DNA from: Aegilops tauschii subsp. strangulata
Taxonomy: Eukaryota > Streptophyta > Magnoliopsida > Poales > Poaceae
Assembly (NCBI RefSeq): GCF_002575655.3
Contig: NC_053037.3
Coordinates: 47,775,242-47,839,241, forward strand
Length of the DNA stretch: 64,000 nucleotides
Direction: 5' to 3'
Positions 1 through 9,742 of this stretch are shown here, one piece after another. A program made the translations under genes and the position numbers. The notes beneath the pieces were generated by a model, which ran no database searches, was not told the DNA's origin, and saw only the letters and a list, made by a program, of their open reading frames with translations. Position 1 is the stretch's first letter, and the number at the start of each line of letters is the position of its first letter.

Positions 1-30
1 AGGATCATCAGAGTTCATTCCATCAATTAG

Positions 31-750
31 CTTCAGCTCTTTGATTTGCCCCTGAAATTCAAGGTCATGAGTTTGATTGTTGAGACCATCAAGATAACAG
101 CTACTGACCAGAAGAAGTCATGTGGGTATGCTCCACACATACATATGTTGATGAACTCCAAGATGCCCAAAGGATTCTATTTGTTGGACAAAGAGCATCT
201 TCCGTTGAGGCCTGATTTTGAGGACAACACTGTTGTCATGAATGCTGAAGATCCCACATCTATGGAAGCTCAAGAGAAGAGGCAGAAGGCAAAAGCTGAG
301 AAGGCAGCAAAGATGCCAAGTGCTGAAGAAGCTTCACAAGTGTTCCTCAAGTCAAAGCAAGACCAACTTGGATATCTTATTCAAGCTACCTTGAGGATTG
401 AGAAGGGTTTGGGCACCCTGACTCAGTACCAACAGAGCTTGGAGAGGATCATTGAAACAAAATTCTATGATCTTGACTTGAAGGTGACAGAGACACAAAT
501 AGCAGTTGAGCAGCTCCAGGAAGAAGCAGAAGAGAGGAAGGGGCAAGCAACTACAGAAGTGTTTCAGAGAGTGCCTAGGGCACAGAGATCTGCAGCAGTG
601 CTAGAGCCAGACACTAGACCTACAACATCAGCACCTGCAGCCACAGCTCCAGTTTCCCCTCTAGTGGCAACTCCACCAGCTCCATCAACTTCAACAGATG
701 CTTTCATCCTTGGAGTCCTCTCTACACCACCTCCTGAAGATCAATCCTAG
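31..750 (+). CDS. Retroelement-associated ORF remnant (putative plant transposon-type protein), 5' end missing
   Basis: The frame is open from 31 (in-frame TAG at 28-30) to the TAG at 748-750; the first ATG in frame is at 67. The protein, about 228 residues from that ATG, has a short N-terminal globular part containing the run YAPHIHMLMN. A charged Lys/Glu segment follows near residues 70-90, then a probable coiled coil (about 95-165, ending QLQEEAEERKG), then a Pro/Thr/Ser/Ala-rich tail. Such proteins are common in grass retroelements and are often labelled 'putative plant transposon protein'. It lies about 500 bp upstream of the PPT and LTR of element H, so it is probably the 3'-most ORF of that element. 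I see no catalytic motif. It could also be the end of a gag-like protein. Confidence 0.45.
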   Translation, partial: LQLFDLPLKFKVMSLIVETIKITATDQKKSCGYAPHIHMLMNSKMPKGFYLLDKEHLPLRPDFEDNTVVMNAEDPTSMEAQEKRQKAKAEKAAKMPSAEEASQVFLKSKQDQLGYLIQATLRIEKGLGTLTQYQQSLERIIETKFYDLDLKVTETQIAVEQLQEEAEERKGQATTEVFQRVPRAQRSAAVLEPDTRPTTSAPAATAPVSPLVATPPAPSTSTDAFILGVLSTPPPEDQS

Positions 751-1246
751 AGAGCCGCATAGGCCTATGCATTTTCAAGCTTTTTGGTAACTTGTTGCCA
801 AAGGGGGAGAAAATGTATAGATCATAGGCTTCGAGGGAGAGAGAGCTTTGCTTCTATTTGCTACTTATTTGCTTGCTTGCTTGGTTGATACTTTATGTTT
901 ATGTGTGTGAGATACTTTGTATGGTCATGTGTTTGATCATATCATGCTTAATGCTTGTGCTTGGATGATGATTTTCTCTATGTTTTATGCATGATCATTC
1001 TCTTTGCCTTGGTGATGAGTGCTTGTTCCTATTTATATCATTTTGGGCGCTCCACCAAGATGTATGTGACATGGAAGAGTAACCCATGATCCTCATTGGT
1101 TGTGCATTTGCATTCAAAAGCAAATCTCAAGTAATGCACAAATTTAGGGGGAGCTCTTGCTTATCACATACTTCTCAAAGCGACGATGTTTTTCATTCTT
1201 ATTATCATTTGTCGAAGCTTTGATCTATATGTTGTCATCAATTACC
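751..1246 (+). other. Noncoding 3' region of element H
   Basis: There is no credible ORF. The stretch is T-rich with 'TTGCTTGCTTGC'-type runs and two polypurine-like tracts near 798-811 and 1147-1153. This is typical of the region between the last ORF and the 3' LTR of large plant gypsy elements. Confidence 0.5.
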
Positions 1247-1260
1247 AAAAATGGGGAGAT
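1247..1260 (+). other. Polypurine tract of element H
   Basis: AAAAATGGGGAGAT lies immediately before TGAAAGTGC, the start of the LTR. Plus-strand priming sites of LTR elements sit at exactly this place. It fixes the orientation of H as plus. Confidence 0.55.
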
Positions 1261-1313
1261 TGAAAGTGCAAGTAATCCCTGGGTGGTTTTGGTAATTCTT
1301 AACAACATATAGC
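1261..1313 (+). repeat. First 53 bp of the 3' LTR of element H
   Basis: Starts with TG directly after the PPT and runs into the insertion point of element C at 1313/1314. The remainder should lie to the right of C, D and E, beyond the window. Confidence 0.5.
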
Positions 1314-1684
1314 TGATAACCCACAAGTATAGGGGATCGCAACACTTTTCGAGGGTAGAGTATTCATCCCAAATTTATTGATTCGACACAAGGGGTGCCA
1401 AAGAATATTCTCAAGTATTAGCAGCTGAGTTGTCAATTCAACCACACCTGAAAGACTTAATATCTGCAGCAAACTATTTAGTAGCAAAGTAGTATAGAAG
1501 TAACAGTAACGGTGGGAAAAGTAACAGTAATGGTGGGAAAAGTAACAGTAGCAGTTTTGTAGTAATCGTAATAGTGGCAACGGAGAAGTAACTAAGAAAA
1601 GATCAATATGTGAAAAGTTTGTAGGCAATGGATCAGTGATGGATAATTATGTTGGATGCGATTCCTCATGCAACAGTTATAACC
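1314..1684. repeat. Element C, LTR-like fragment, left part
   Basis: Begins TGATAACCCACAAGTATAGG, a start I recognise from very abundant Triticeae LTR sequences. It contains short tandem 'GTAACAGTAR' units around 1500-1560. It is split by element A at the TAGGG target site, and the text continues across the gap at 19662. No ORF. I cannot tell whether C is a solo LTR or the end of a full element, nor its orientation. Confidence 0.6.
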
Positions 1685-1689
1685 TAGGG
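1685..1689. other. Target-site duplication of element A, left copy
   Basis: TAGGG directly precedes the LTR start TGTCGGG and is matched by TAGGG at 19657-19661. Deleting the element restores continuous element-C text. Confidence 0.9.
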
Positions 1690-2887
1690 TGTCGGGTGGT
1701 AGGTGCGACATATGCCAACGGGTGGCTTATCATTGTGGGAGCCAGTAAAACATCGCCGGTGCCTGGAAACGGGATGAGGCGAAGACATGCACGCCGGCGA
1801 ATCTTACCCAGGTTCGGGGCTCTCCGTGGAGATAACACCCCTAGTCCTGCTCTGCGGGGTCTCCGCATGATCACTAGATCAAGACAAGTGGCTACAAGTG
1901 CTCCTTGAGCTGTCGGGTCAGAGGGAGAAGAAGGGCAAGGCTAGCTCTCCTTTTCTCTCTATGTGGTGTGTGTAATTCTCTGAGACCAACCCTTTGCATG
2001 GGTGTCCCGGGGGGTTTATATAGGCCTACCCCATAGGGGTACAATGGTAATCCGGCTAGGCGCGGGTCCCAGCCACCAGTGTCTATGCTCGCCGGCTTCT
2101 CCACCGGTCATTGGGGCCCGCCGACTGGTGGGTCCCGCCTGTTGCCGGCTTCTTGGCCGGCACGCGGGGCCCACCGCATGGGGGCTTTGTCGACGGCTTG
2201 TTACTGTTGCCTCACCTCTGTTGACGAGGGCTTTGTCGAGGTAAGCATGGCTACAGTGTCGCCTCGTTGCAAGCTCTCACTGTAGCCTTACCTCATCTTG
2301 TCTCCTTAACAGGGCGCATGCTTCGAGGGAGGGAGGCAGCCGGCTGTTGGGGGCCGGCCACATCCCTGGCCGACTAGAGGAGGCAGGGAGGTCTCCAGAT
2401 GTCTCCCTGGCAAAGGGGCCCGCCGCCCGCGGGCCGTTCTGGCACCTGTCGTGGGTGACGTCGGGGCCAACATGGCTACAGTGCCGCGCCGGACGGGGGA
2501 TGGCTGGCCCGTACGGCGCCCTGTGGCCATGCCTGTTCCGGGATTCGGGGGCAGTGGGCTGTACTGCGGCCACGCCCCATCCTATCACCGTTATATGGGT
2601 ACGGTCTTAGTGGGTGCAGTCTTGGCCGGCTTCTGGGCGTCGGCCTTCTTCATGGCCGGCTTCTGGGAGTCGGTCCTCTTGGGGCCGGCTTCCTGGAGTC
2701 GGCTATCTCGTATCTTCTTAGGGGAGGTTTTCTGAGACTGGGTCGCCTTCTGGGAGTCGGCCCCGGGGATAGCCGGCCGGAGGAAGGAGGCCCTATGCTT
2801 TGTGTGCTTGAAGGCTTGAATGGCCTGATAATTTTCCAAAGAGCCAGGGGGAGTCGGTTAGGCTACCCGTTGCCATTTACTCCCATA
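1690..2887 (-). repeat. 3' LTR of element A (left copy)
   Basis: 1,198 bp, starts TGTCGGGTGGTAGG and ends at a degenerate ...TCCCATA where the other copy has ...TCCGACA. It contains imperfect 'GGCCGGCTTCTGGGAGTCGG' repeats near 2628-2760 that are also in the right LTR. Confidence 0.9.
2015..2022 (-). promoter_or_regulatory. TATA box of the element A LTR (left copy)
   Basis: On the minus strand this reads TATATAAA in the context GGCCTATATAAACC. The same motif is at 18783-18790 in the 5' LTR, where it would drive gag-pol. Confidence 0.55.
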
Positions 2888-2901
2888 GTAGTCCCCAAAG
2901 C
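2888..2901 (-). other. Polypurine tract of element A
   Basis: The minus strand reads GCTTTGGGGACTAC next to the 3' LTR. It is a short, imperfect PPT in the expected place. Confidence 0.5.
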
Positions 2902-3339
2902 TGAATGGGCTTCGAGGTTGAGTGGAGGTCGAGAAGCTCGGGCAGCTTCTTATCTGGACGAGCCAGCAGCTCGGAGCCGGCTTCGGTTGGGAGCGCCATT
3001 TTGGCGAAAAAAAATTAAAGTCGGAGGGTGGGAGTCTGTCGGCGCGTGCGCAGGGCTGCGGGCCGGCCGCTCGCCGCCTGCGAACCACGCGGCTTCTCTT
3101 GGCTGAAAAGAGCCTGCCAGCCCACACGTGCGACAAGACGTCGCCGCAGGTCGGGGGCCCACCACTCCTGCGCCCAGGCCCAGGCGCGGATTCTCTGCGG
3201 CCCAAAGCCGTCCGCACGTCTTCCTATGGCGGTTTTCGCACGTCTTTAGGGCGCAGTAATCGCGGGACATGGGGGAGTGGGCGCAGTTAATCCCACGTCC
3301 CACCCCACGCCTCGCCTCCTCGGCTTCACCGCACGAGGC
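2902..3339. other. Upstream region of the antisense gene in element A
   Basis: GC-rich noncoding DNA between the PPT and the plus-strand TATA box. The ORFs that cross it are overlapping frames without motif support. It includes CpG-rich stretches (3040-3330) that may serve as promoter DNA for the plus-strand gene. Confidence 0.4.
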
Positions 3340-3347
3340 TATAAGTA
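3340..3347 (+). promoter_or_regulatory. TATA-like box upstream of the antisense gene of element A
   Basis: TATAAGTA in the context GAGGCTATAAGTAGGGGG lies about 155 bp before the ATG at 3501. It is followed by a pyrimidine-rich leader (3381-3420), as in plant core promoters. Element E has TATAAA about 110 bp before the matching ATG. The role is inferred from position and composition. Confidence 0.45.
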
Positions 3348-3500
3348 GGGGGAGGAGGGGAAGCGGCAGACGCTCGCACGCTCCTCTCCTCTCCGCCATC
3401 TTCTTCCTCCTGCTTTCCCTCACAGCAGCGTCTCGCCACCGCGACGTCCCACCATTCTTTTCCCTGCCGCCGCGCTCGTTCTTACCGGCCTCACGCCGCC

Positions 3501-6500
3501 ATGCAGTACGGCGGGGATTGGGACGGCTCCAACGTCCATGTGGACCACGTCGAGTTCCTCCGCAAGACGCAGCGGCTGCCCGGCGCAGATAAGGTGCGGG
3601 TCCGTCTCGCGCCTGAGAAGGAGATCATGCCGGAGCCGGAGGAAGGCGAGTGGGTGGTCTTCCGCTCGCATTTCTTGCGCGGCATCGGCTTGCCAGCGAG
3701 TGCTTTCTTCCGTTCCTTCCTCGAATTCTATCAACTCCAGCCGCACCACCTCACGCCGAATACGGTGGTGCTGCTGTCCGCCTTCGTCACCTTGTGCGAA
3801 GGCTATCTTGGCGTTCTCCCCACCCTCGAGCTCTGGGGGGAGTTCTTCCAGTCCAAGTTGGGCATGCGTATGCAGGGCGTGCCGGCCCAGAGTGGCGCCT
3901 TCATCGCGATGCGGAGGGTGGCATCCGACAACCCCTTCCCCGTCATCAGGCTAATCCAGTCGGTGAAGCTCTGGCAGAAGTCATACTTCTACGTGAAGAA
4001 CGTATCCCCGCAAGGTGACTACGTCAACTTGCCGGCTTATGTAGCCGGCCCGCCGGCGGGTAGGTGGCCCCAGTGGTCCTATCGGGCCGTGACGCTGACG
4101 CCGGCTGGAGCCGCGGCCGTCGCCCGACTGCGGGTGATGATCTAGTCGGAGGACCTGACTAGGTCCGACTTGCTGGCCGCCTTCGTCGCGCGCCGGGTGC
4201 TTCCGCTTCAGAGCCGCCCTCCCCTGATCTGTCAGATAAGCGGCCAGCTCGATCCGAGCCGGATGTGCACCAAGGACATGCCGCACGACGAGGTGGCCCA
4301 TATGGTGAATTACCTTGCGAACTGCAAGCTCTCCGCAGAATGGTGGTTTGGCAAAGGAGCCATATTCCCAAGCACATCCGCCGCCCACGGTATGTTCTCT
4401 TTTTCCCTTTCTTCTCATAGTTTTGTAGCCGAGTTCCTTCTGGCCGACTCTGACTAGTCGGCACGTCTCGGCAGAGCCCTCTCCTTCGGCCTCCAGGTGG
4501 GTCGAAGGCAGAGCGCCGATTCCGCCCCAACCGGACGGAGCACAACCTGGAGGACCCCGACTTGGGGGCGGCCGCCATGGATGACAACACCGAGGCGGGT
4601 GGCGGCCAAGCCGGCGGCAAGGCAGGCGGCTCCGGGCTTGGAGTCAGCTTCGACGACTGGCCGGATGACGATGAGGCGGAAGTCGTCCCACGCCGCCAGC
4701 CGGTGTCTGGCCACGGCGCGGGTTCCTCCGCCGCGCCGCCTGCTCGGGGCGGCGGGCAGAAGCGTCGTGCCGGGTTGGGCTTGTTTGGCAGTCGGCCGAA
4801 GAAGCCCAAGGGCGGGGCATCGGCGACCAGGCGGGAAGAGGCGGCCGCGAAGGCGGCCCGCTTCCGCAAGGCGGTGAAGCAGCCGCGGACGGTGTTGGCG
4901 TAAGTGTATACTCCTTCGTGTATTCTTTCTTCTTTTCTCTGTTAGTTCCTGAATCCTTGTCCTTTCTCAAAAAATCAGGGCTCAACTGTCGCTCGAGCAG
5001 GTTGCTGCCGCCTCCGTCGTTGGATCACCGGGAGGATCCAGGAACACCACTCGCCGCGTGGACCCCCATGCCGAGCATCAGGCGGCGACGGAGCGAAACG
5101 CGCGGGAGGCGCGGGAGGAGGAGGAGTTGAGGGCGGCTGCCGCCAAGGCGGCGCAGGAGGAGGAGGCGGCGAAGGCGCGCGCCGATGCAACGGCCAAGGC
5201 CCAAGCGGAGGCTGCGGCCGCGGCGATGGCGGAGGGGTCCTTGCTAGTCACCCCTCTGCGCGTCGCGGCGCCTGAGGCCCCAGAGCACCCGCCAGAAGAA
5301 GCCGGCGGTGACCAGCCGGGATTGGAGAGGGAGGACGACGTCGTCGTCCCGGAAAGGGAGGCAGCACCGGCCCCGCCGACTGGGGCGACCCAAGGCGGCC
5401 GGCCTAACTTGCCGCCTGCGCAATCGGCCAGGGGTGAGCCGGCCGCGAGGACTGATCTGGTGGTCTAGACGCCGTCGCGCCAGCGCGCGGGGAAGGCTGC
5501 ATCGGAGCCGCAGAAGGCCGCGGGCTCCAGCTCGTCCGCCCAGGACATGGAGGCGGCCAGCGCCAGCTCGGGGTGGACGCCGGGTGGAGGGACGGCTGTG
5601 GTGAACGTGGCCGCGCAGGACGTCCGGAACCGGCTTCAAGCCCAGGCTGCGGCACTGAGCAAATATAATGACGAGTTCCTTGCGACGCGGGCGACCATTC
5701 GGGTTAGTCTTTTTGTCTTTGCTTTATTGATCTTGGTTTCTTCCGTGGGGGCGCGTCAGCGCACCCACTGGGTGTAGTCCCCGAGTTCCGAGTCGGCTGC
5801 TGAGCAGGCGGCTTGGAACTTCCTAGCGGGCCTTGTTTTGCTATTCTTGTTCTCATTCGCTCCTCTGCCTGACTTGCAGGACTACCACAACCTCCGCGCG
5901 GCTGCCTTCAACTCCCAGGCTCGGGAGCTGACCCAGAAGACTGCTGACCTATCTGAGAGCCGGGGTAAGTGCTTCGTCTTTTATCTCACGTGGGGGCGCG
6001 TTAGCGCACCCACTGGGTGTAGTCCCCGAGATTTGGGCCGACTGCTGAGCAGTCGGGTCGGATCTTCCTTGACGACTTCTTCCTTATTGCTTCTTTCTTT
6101 TCTGCCATCCCTGCAGCGGCCAACGCCAGTCTAAGGGAGCAGCTGGGCGGGACTCAGGCCGCCCTCCGCGCTAAGGAAGCCGAGTTTGCCGCCTTGGCAC
6201 AAGAGCGTGACCGCCTCGCCAAGAGGTTAGCCGACCAGGAGGAGAGCCACAAGGCGGCCCTGAAGGCGGTCCGGGACATCGAGGCCGCCCTCCAAGCCGA
6301 GTATGAGACAGAGGCGGCCAGCTGGGCTGAAGCGAAGCAGACGCTGATCAACGGCTATGGCCAGATCGAAGACTTGGTTGATGGTAGGCCGCCTTCCTCT
6401 TCGTCCTTGCCGCTTGCCGTTTTAGCTCGTTTTCTGACTTGGTGTTTTTCTCTTCTTTCTCTTTCTTCCTTGCGTAGAGTACTTCCCTGGCTGCTCTACC

Positions 6501-7274
6501 GCCGCCAACCAGGTCGTCGAGGCCCACCGCGAGGCACAAAGGCAGGCTGGCGCCGAAATCGCACCAAACGCTCGCCGGTCGCTGGAGGAGCAGCTCTTGG
6601 CGATCCGGGCCCGCCTCCAGCCGTCTCATCGTCTGCTCCGCCGGCCTCAGCGTGTTGGGGCACAGGTGTTCGCCGCCCTCTGGCCTGGTGAAGTGATTCC
6701 CCGCACCCCCAGTTAGACTGCCGACTGGCTGGAGGTGGCGGTCGGCTGCTTCGAGGCCTGGAAGGCTTCGGCGGCTCGGTCCGGCGCCAGGCGGGCGCTG
6801 GAGTTCGCCAAGGCCTGGTATCCCGAGCTGAGTCTGGACCAGCTGGCCACCTGGCGGCAGGAGGCCGACATGGAGCTGGAGCCGGCGCGGCCAGCTATCA
6901 TCCAGCGGGCTTCGGCGATCGCCGACTACACCGACACCAGCGCCTTCGCTCCTGAGGTGGACGACAACGGTGTTGCCCAGCCGGAGGAGTGGTTCGGGCT
7001 GAACCCGGCAGACGGCGAGGACTCAGCGGAGGAGATCGACTCCAGCGACGAGGGCGAGGAGGAGGAGGAGGAGGAGGAGGGTGAAGATGCCGGGCCAGAT
7101 GGTGGAGCGGCCGGTCAGCCTCAGCTTGACCGTGCCTCCAGCAACACGGCACGCGCGGGTGCACCGCCTGCAGCCGGCGACGATCAAGCCGAGACCCGCC
7201 AGCCGACCACTCCGCCAGCCGGTGGCGCCGTCTCCACCGACCAACCTGGCTCCCACACCGCGCCCTTAGTCTAG
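3501..7274 (+). pseudogene. Antisense accessory gene of element A (Transposase_28-like N terminus), six exons, three in-frame TAGs
   Basis: I derive exons 3501-4389, 4497-4899, 4979-5702, 5880-5964, 6117-6383 and 6478-7274. All have GT...AG borders, phases agree at each junction, and the sum is 3,165 nt (1,055 codons) ending TAG. The frame is broken only by TAG at 4143, 5466 and 6714. The N terminus has a hydrophobic globular domain (VVFRSHFLRGIG; LCEGYLGVLPTLELW) of the type annotated as 'putative gypsy type transposon' (Transposase_28). Basic and Ala/Glu-rich linkers and a heptad-like coiled coil (exons 3-5) follow. The C-terminal domain contains ALWPGEVIP and GARRALEFAKAW, then a Glu-rich stretch near 7050-7080. 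It is opposite to gag-pol, lies between integrase and the 3' LTR, and has its own TATA-like box. Molecular function is unknown. Confidence 0.75.
5744..6070 (+). repeat. Duplicated segment in two neighbouring introns of the antisense gene
   Basis: About 80 bp at 5744-5824 (third intron) recurs at 5989-6070 (fourth intron), sharing GCGCACCCACTGGGTGTAGT and CCCCGAG. The short exon 5880-5964 sits between the copies. This suggests tandem duplication of an intron segment or an inserted short repeat. Confidence 0.7.
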
Positions 7275-7996
7275 TCTGCTGCCTCTATTTTCCTGTTTTA
7301 CCACTCTTGGAACAGTATTTTGTTAGGTTTGCACAAATCCACCCACTGGGGGTGTATTCGAACTATATTGATTACCGGCCTGTTGGGGGCCTTATGTGTA
7401 AATATAATTATCCATGCCTTTGGCTTTCCCTTGTTCTTTGCTTTTCATCCTTCTGCTGTTTCCTTTGCCGCCCTCCCTTGGTTGCCGCCTCCCCAGTCGG
7501 ACAGCTGCTCTGCAATCTGTGGCTGGGGAAGTGCTTGGCCAGGTGGGAGGGCAAGTACTCTAGCTTTGTTGGATTATAGCGAAGTGATTGGGAGGCCAGC
7601 CAGCCGGCTGTTTTGTCAGCCGGCAAGCGTGGTTGGAGGCCGTCTTTGCGTTATATAAGTTCGTTAGTCCTTAGCCATTTTTCATGTGGGCATCCTTTCT
7701 GCCTTTGGCTCTTGCTAGTCGGACAGTCGGTTCTTCGAACTCCGACTTTCGACAAGAGGGCTCGGGAGCCGGCACACTACTTATCTGACTTCAGGTAGAA
7801 CTTTAATATAACTTAAGGCGGCCAGTCCCCGGGCCGACTAGTCGAACCCGGTGCCAGACAGAAAATCAAATGTAATAATACATTCATGAATATGACACTC
7901 GTTATTCATAGATAAAGGAGGGCAGTCCCCGAGTGCTCCTCGGGGGGCCCGTTGTTTCGTACTTAATACAAAAAGGTAGCATGATACATACTGCTT
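7275..7996. other. Spacer between the antisense gene and pol of element A (convergent 3' ends)
   Basis: No supported gene. The plus-strand antisense gene ends at 7274 and the minus-strand pol ends at 7997, so the two transcripts converge here. A motif CACCCACTGGGGGTGTA (about 7339) resembles part of the intron duplication, and AGTCCCCG motifs recur at 7834 and 7924. Confidence 0.45.
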
Positions 7997-9150
7997 TCAA
8001 CTGTAAAATCTTCTCAGGAGGTTCGCGTTCCATGGTCGCTCCGACTCCTTGCCGGAATCATCCCCCTTGCGTGCTCTTGGTTTTTGTGCGTCGATCAGGT
8101 AGTAGGAGTCATTGCCTAGTGCCTTGCTCATGACGAAAGGGCCTTCCCAAGGGGCCGAGAGCTTGTGCTGGCCGGCTGTTCGCTGGATCAGCCGAAGCAC
8201 AAGGTCGCCCTCTTGGAAAGATCTTGGCTTGACCTTGTGGTCGTGGTAACGGCGCAAACCCTGCTGGTAGATGGCGGACCGGCTGAGTGCTAATAGCCGG
8301 CCTTGTTCTAGTAGGTCGACGCCATCTTCTCGCGCTTCCTTGGCCTCCGCCTCCGTGTACATGGTGACCCGAGGCGAGTCGAACTCAATGTCGGCTGGGA
8401 TGACAGCCTCGGCACCATATACAAGGAAGAACGGAGTGAAGCCGGTTGACTTGTTAGGGGTAGTACGCAGAGTCCAGAGGACAGCCGGCAGCTCATCGAG
8501 CCAGCAGCCGGCCGATCGCTCCAGTGGTACGACCCGTCGGGGCTTGATGCCGGAGAGGATGAGTCCATTTGCTCGCTCGACCTAGCCGTTTGACTGCAGG
8601 TGGGCAACGGACGCTAAGTCCAATCGGATACCCTGCGTCGTGCAGAAACGCGCCAGTGCTCCTTTGGAAAAGTTTGTGCCGTTGTCGGTGATGATGCTGT
8701 GCGGCACGCCGTACCGAGTAGTGATGTCGGCAACGAACGTCACGGCAGTCGACCCGTTCAGCTTCTTGATCGGCTTTGCTTCGATCCACTTGGTAAATTT
8801 GTCCACAGCGACAAGCAAATGTGTCAGGCCGCCGCGGGCTGTCTTCAATGGGCCCACCATGTCCAGCCCCCAAACGGCAAAGGGCCAGGTGAGGGGGATG
8901 GTCTTGAGTGCAGAAGCCGGCAGGTGTTGCTTGGAACTGAAGACTTGGCATCCTTTGCAGCTTTTGACTATCTCTTTGGCATCTTCCAAGGTAGTCGGCC
9001 AAAAGAAACAGTGGCAGAAAGCTTTCGCCACAAGTGATCTTGAGGCTGCGTGGTGGCCGCATTCGCCTTGATGGATATCCTTGAGGATTGCCGCACATTT
9101 CTCTGGCTTGACGCAGCGCTGAAAGACTCCAGTGACGCTGCGCTTGACAA
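7997..9150 (-). pseudogene. Element A integrase (pol C-terminal part)
   Basis: On the minus strand the HHCC-like zinc part (CKGCQ) is followed by the catalytic core with WGLDMVGPLK (first Asp), ITDNGTNFS (second Asp) and, after an in-frame TAG at 8582-8584, VERAN (the Glu). The C terminus carries SRSAIYQQGLRRYHD and a GDLVLRL-type beta motif, ending SYYLID...FYS and a stop at 7997. The TAG falls where related integrases have Gln, so a CAG-to-TAG change is likely. The enzyme would insert the cDNA into the host chromosome. As it stands the protein is truncated before its catalytic Glu. Confidence 0.85.
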
Positions 9151-9365
9151 GTTATCTGTTTATTATTGCATATGCCCCGGCTCGACGTTGCACTAGTCTT
9201 GCCGAGATCTCATCAGCCGGCAGCTCTCTATTGACTAGGAAGTTGAGGATGGGCTGGGCCCATGATGGAGCTGTGACTTCTTCTACTGTCAGTACGGCCA
9301 CTGTGACTTGGGTGGGCGGGTTGGGTGGTGGGGAGTTGGAGTCGGCCACCGCTTCTTGTGTCGCT

Positions 9366-9470
9366 GCAGTCCCCGGGCCGACTGCTGCAGTCCCCGGGCC
9401 GGGTTCTGAAGTCCCCGAGCCGGGTGCAACTACGGCAGTCCCTGGGCCGGTTGTCGAAGTCCCCGAGCCG
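9366..9470 (-). repeat. Five-copy 'AGTCCCCGGGCCG' minisatellite between RNase H and integrase of element A
   Basis: Near-identical units begin at 9366, 9387, 9408, 9435 and 9456, spaced 21, 21, 27 and 21 bp. All spacings are multiples of three, so expansion would not shift the pol frame. The unit recalls the AGTCCCCGAG motifs in the antisense introns. Confidence 0.75.
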
Positions 9471-9742
9471 CCTGCTGGGTTCCTCCAGTCGGATCCGGCT
9501 GCATCGGTGGCAGGCGGTACGAAGATAGAGTCCGACTCTGGAGACAGCTTGATGGACGGTTTGAGGAGGCGCTGGAGAGAGACACCGGTCGGTATAGCCT
9601 ATCGGGTGGAGCCGATCCGCGCCAGGGCATCTGCTTGGTCGTTGTCGGCCCGTGGCACGTGAAGGAACTCGCACCCTTCGAAGTACCCACTGATCTGCTG
9701 GACGAGGAATCGATAGCTCGCCATGTTTGCATCCTTGGCGTC

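Larger units (their letters stand above)
1..1313 (+). mobile_element. 3' end of an old LTR retrotransposon (element H), truncated by window start
   Basis: The segment reads as the 3' part of a plus-strand LTR element. It has a coding remnant (to 750), then about 500 bp of AT-rich noncoding DNA with purine-rich 'AAAGGGGGAGA' and 'AGGGGGAGC' tracts. A polypurine tract follows, and then the first 53 bp of an LTR starting TGAAAGTGCAAG at 1261. The LTR is cut off at 1313 by element C. The rest of the LTR is not in the window. The family is not identified; the layout resembles large Triticeae gypsy elements. Confidence 0.6.

Noticed and set aside
3538..3954. Arg/Ser-rich ORFs overlapping the antisense gene of element A
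   Set aside because: Shadow frames of the well-supported exon 1.
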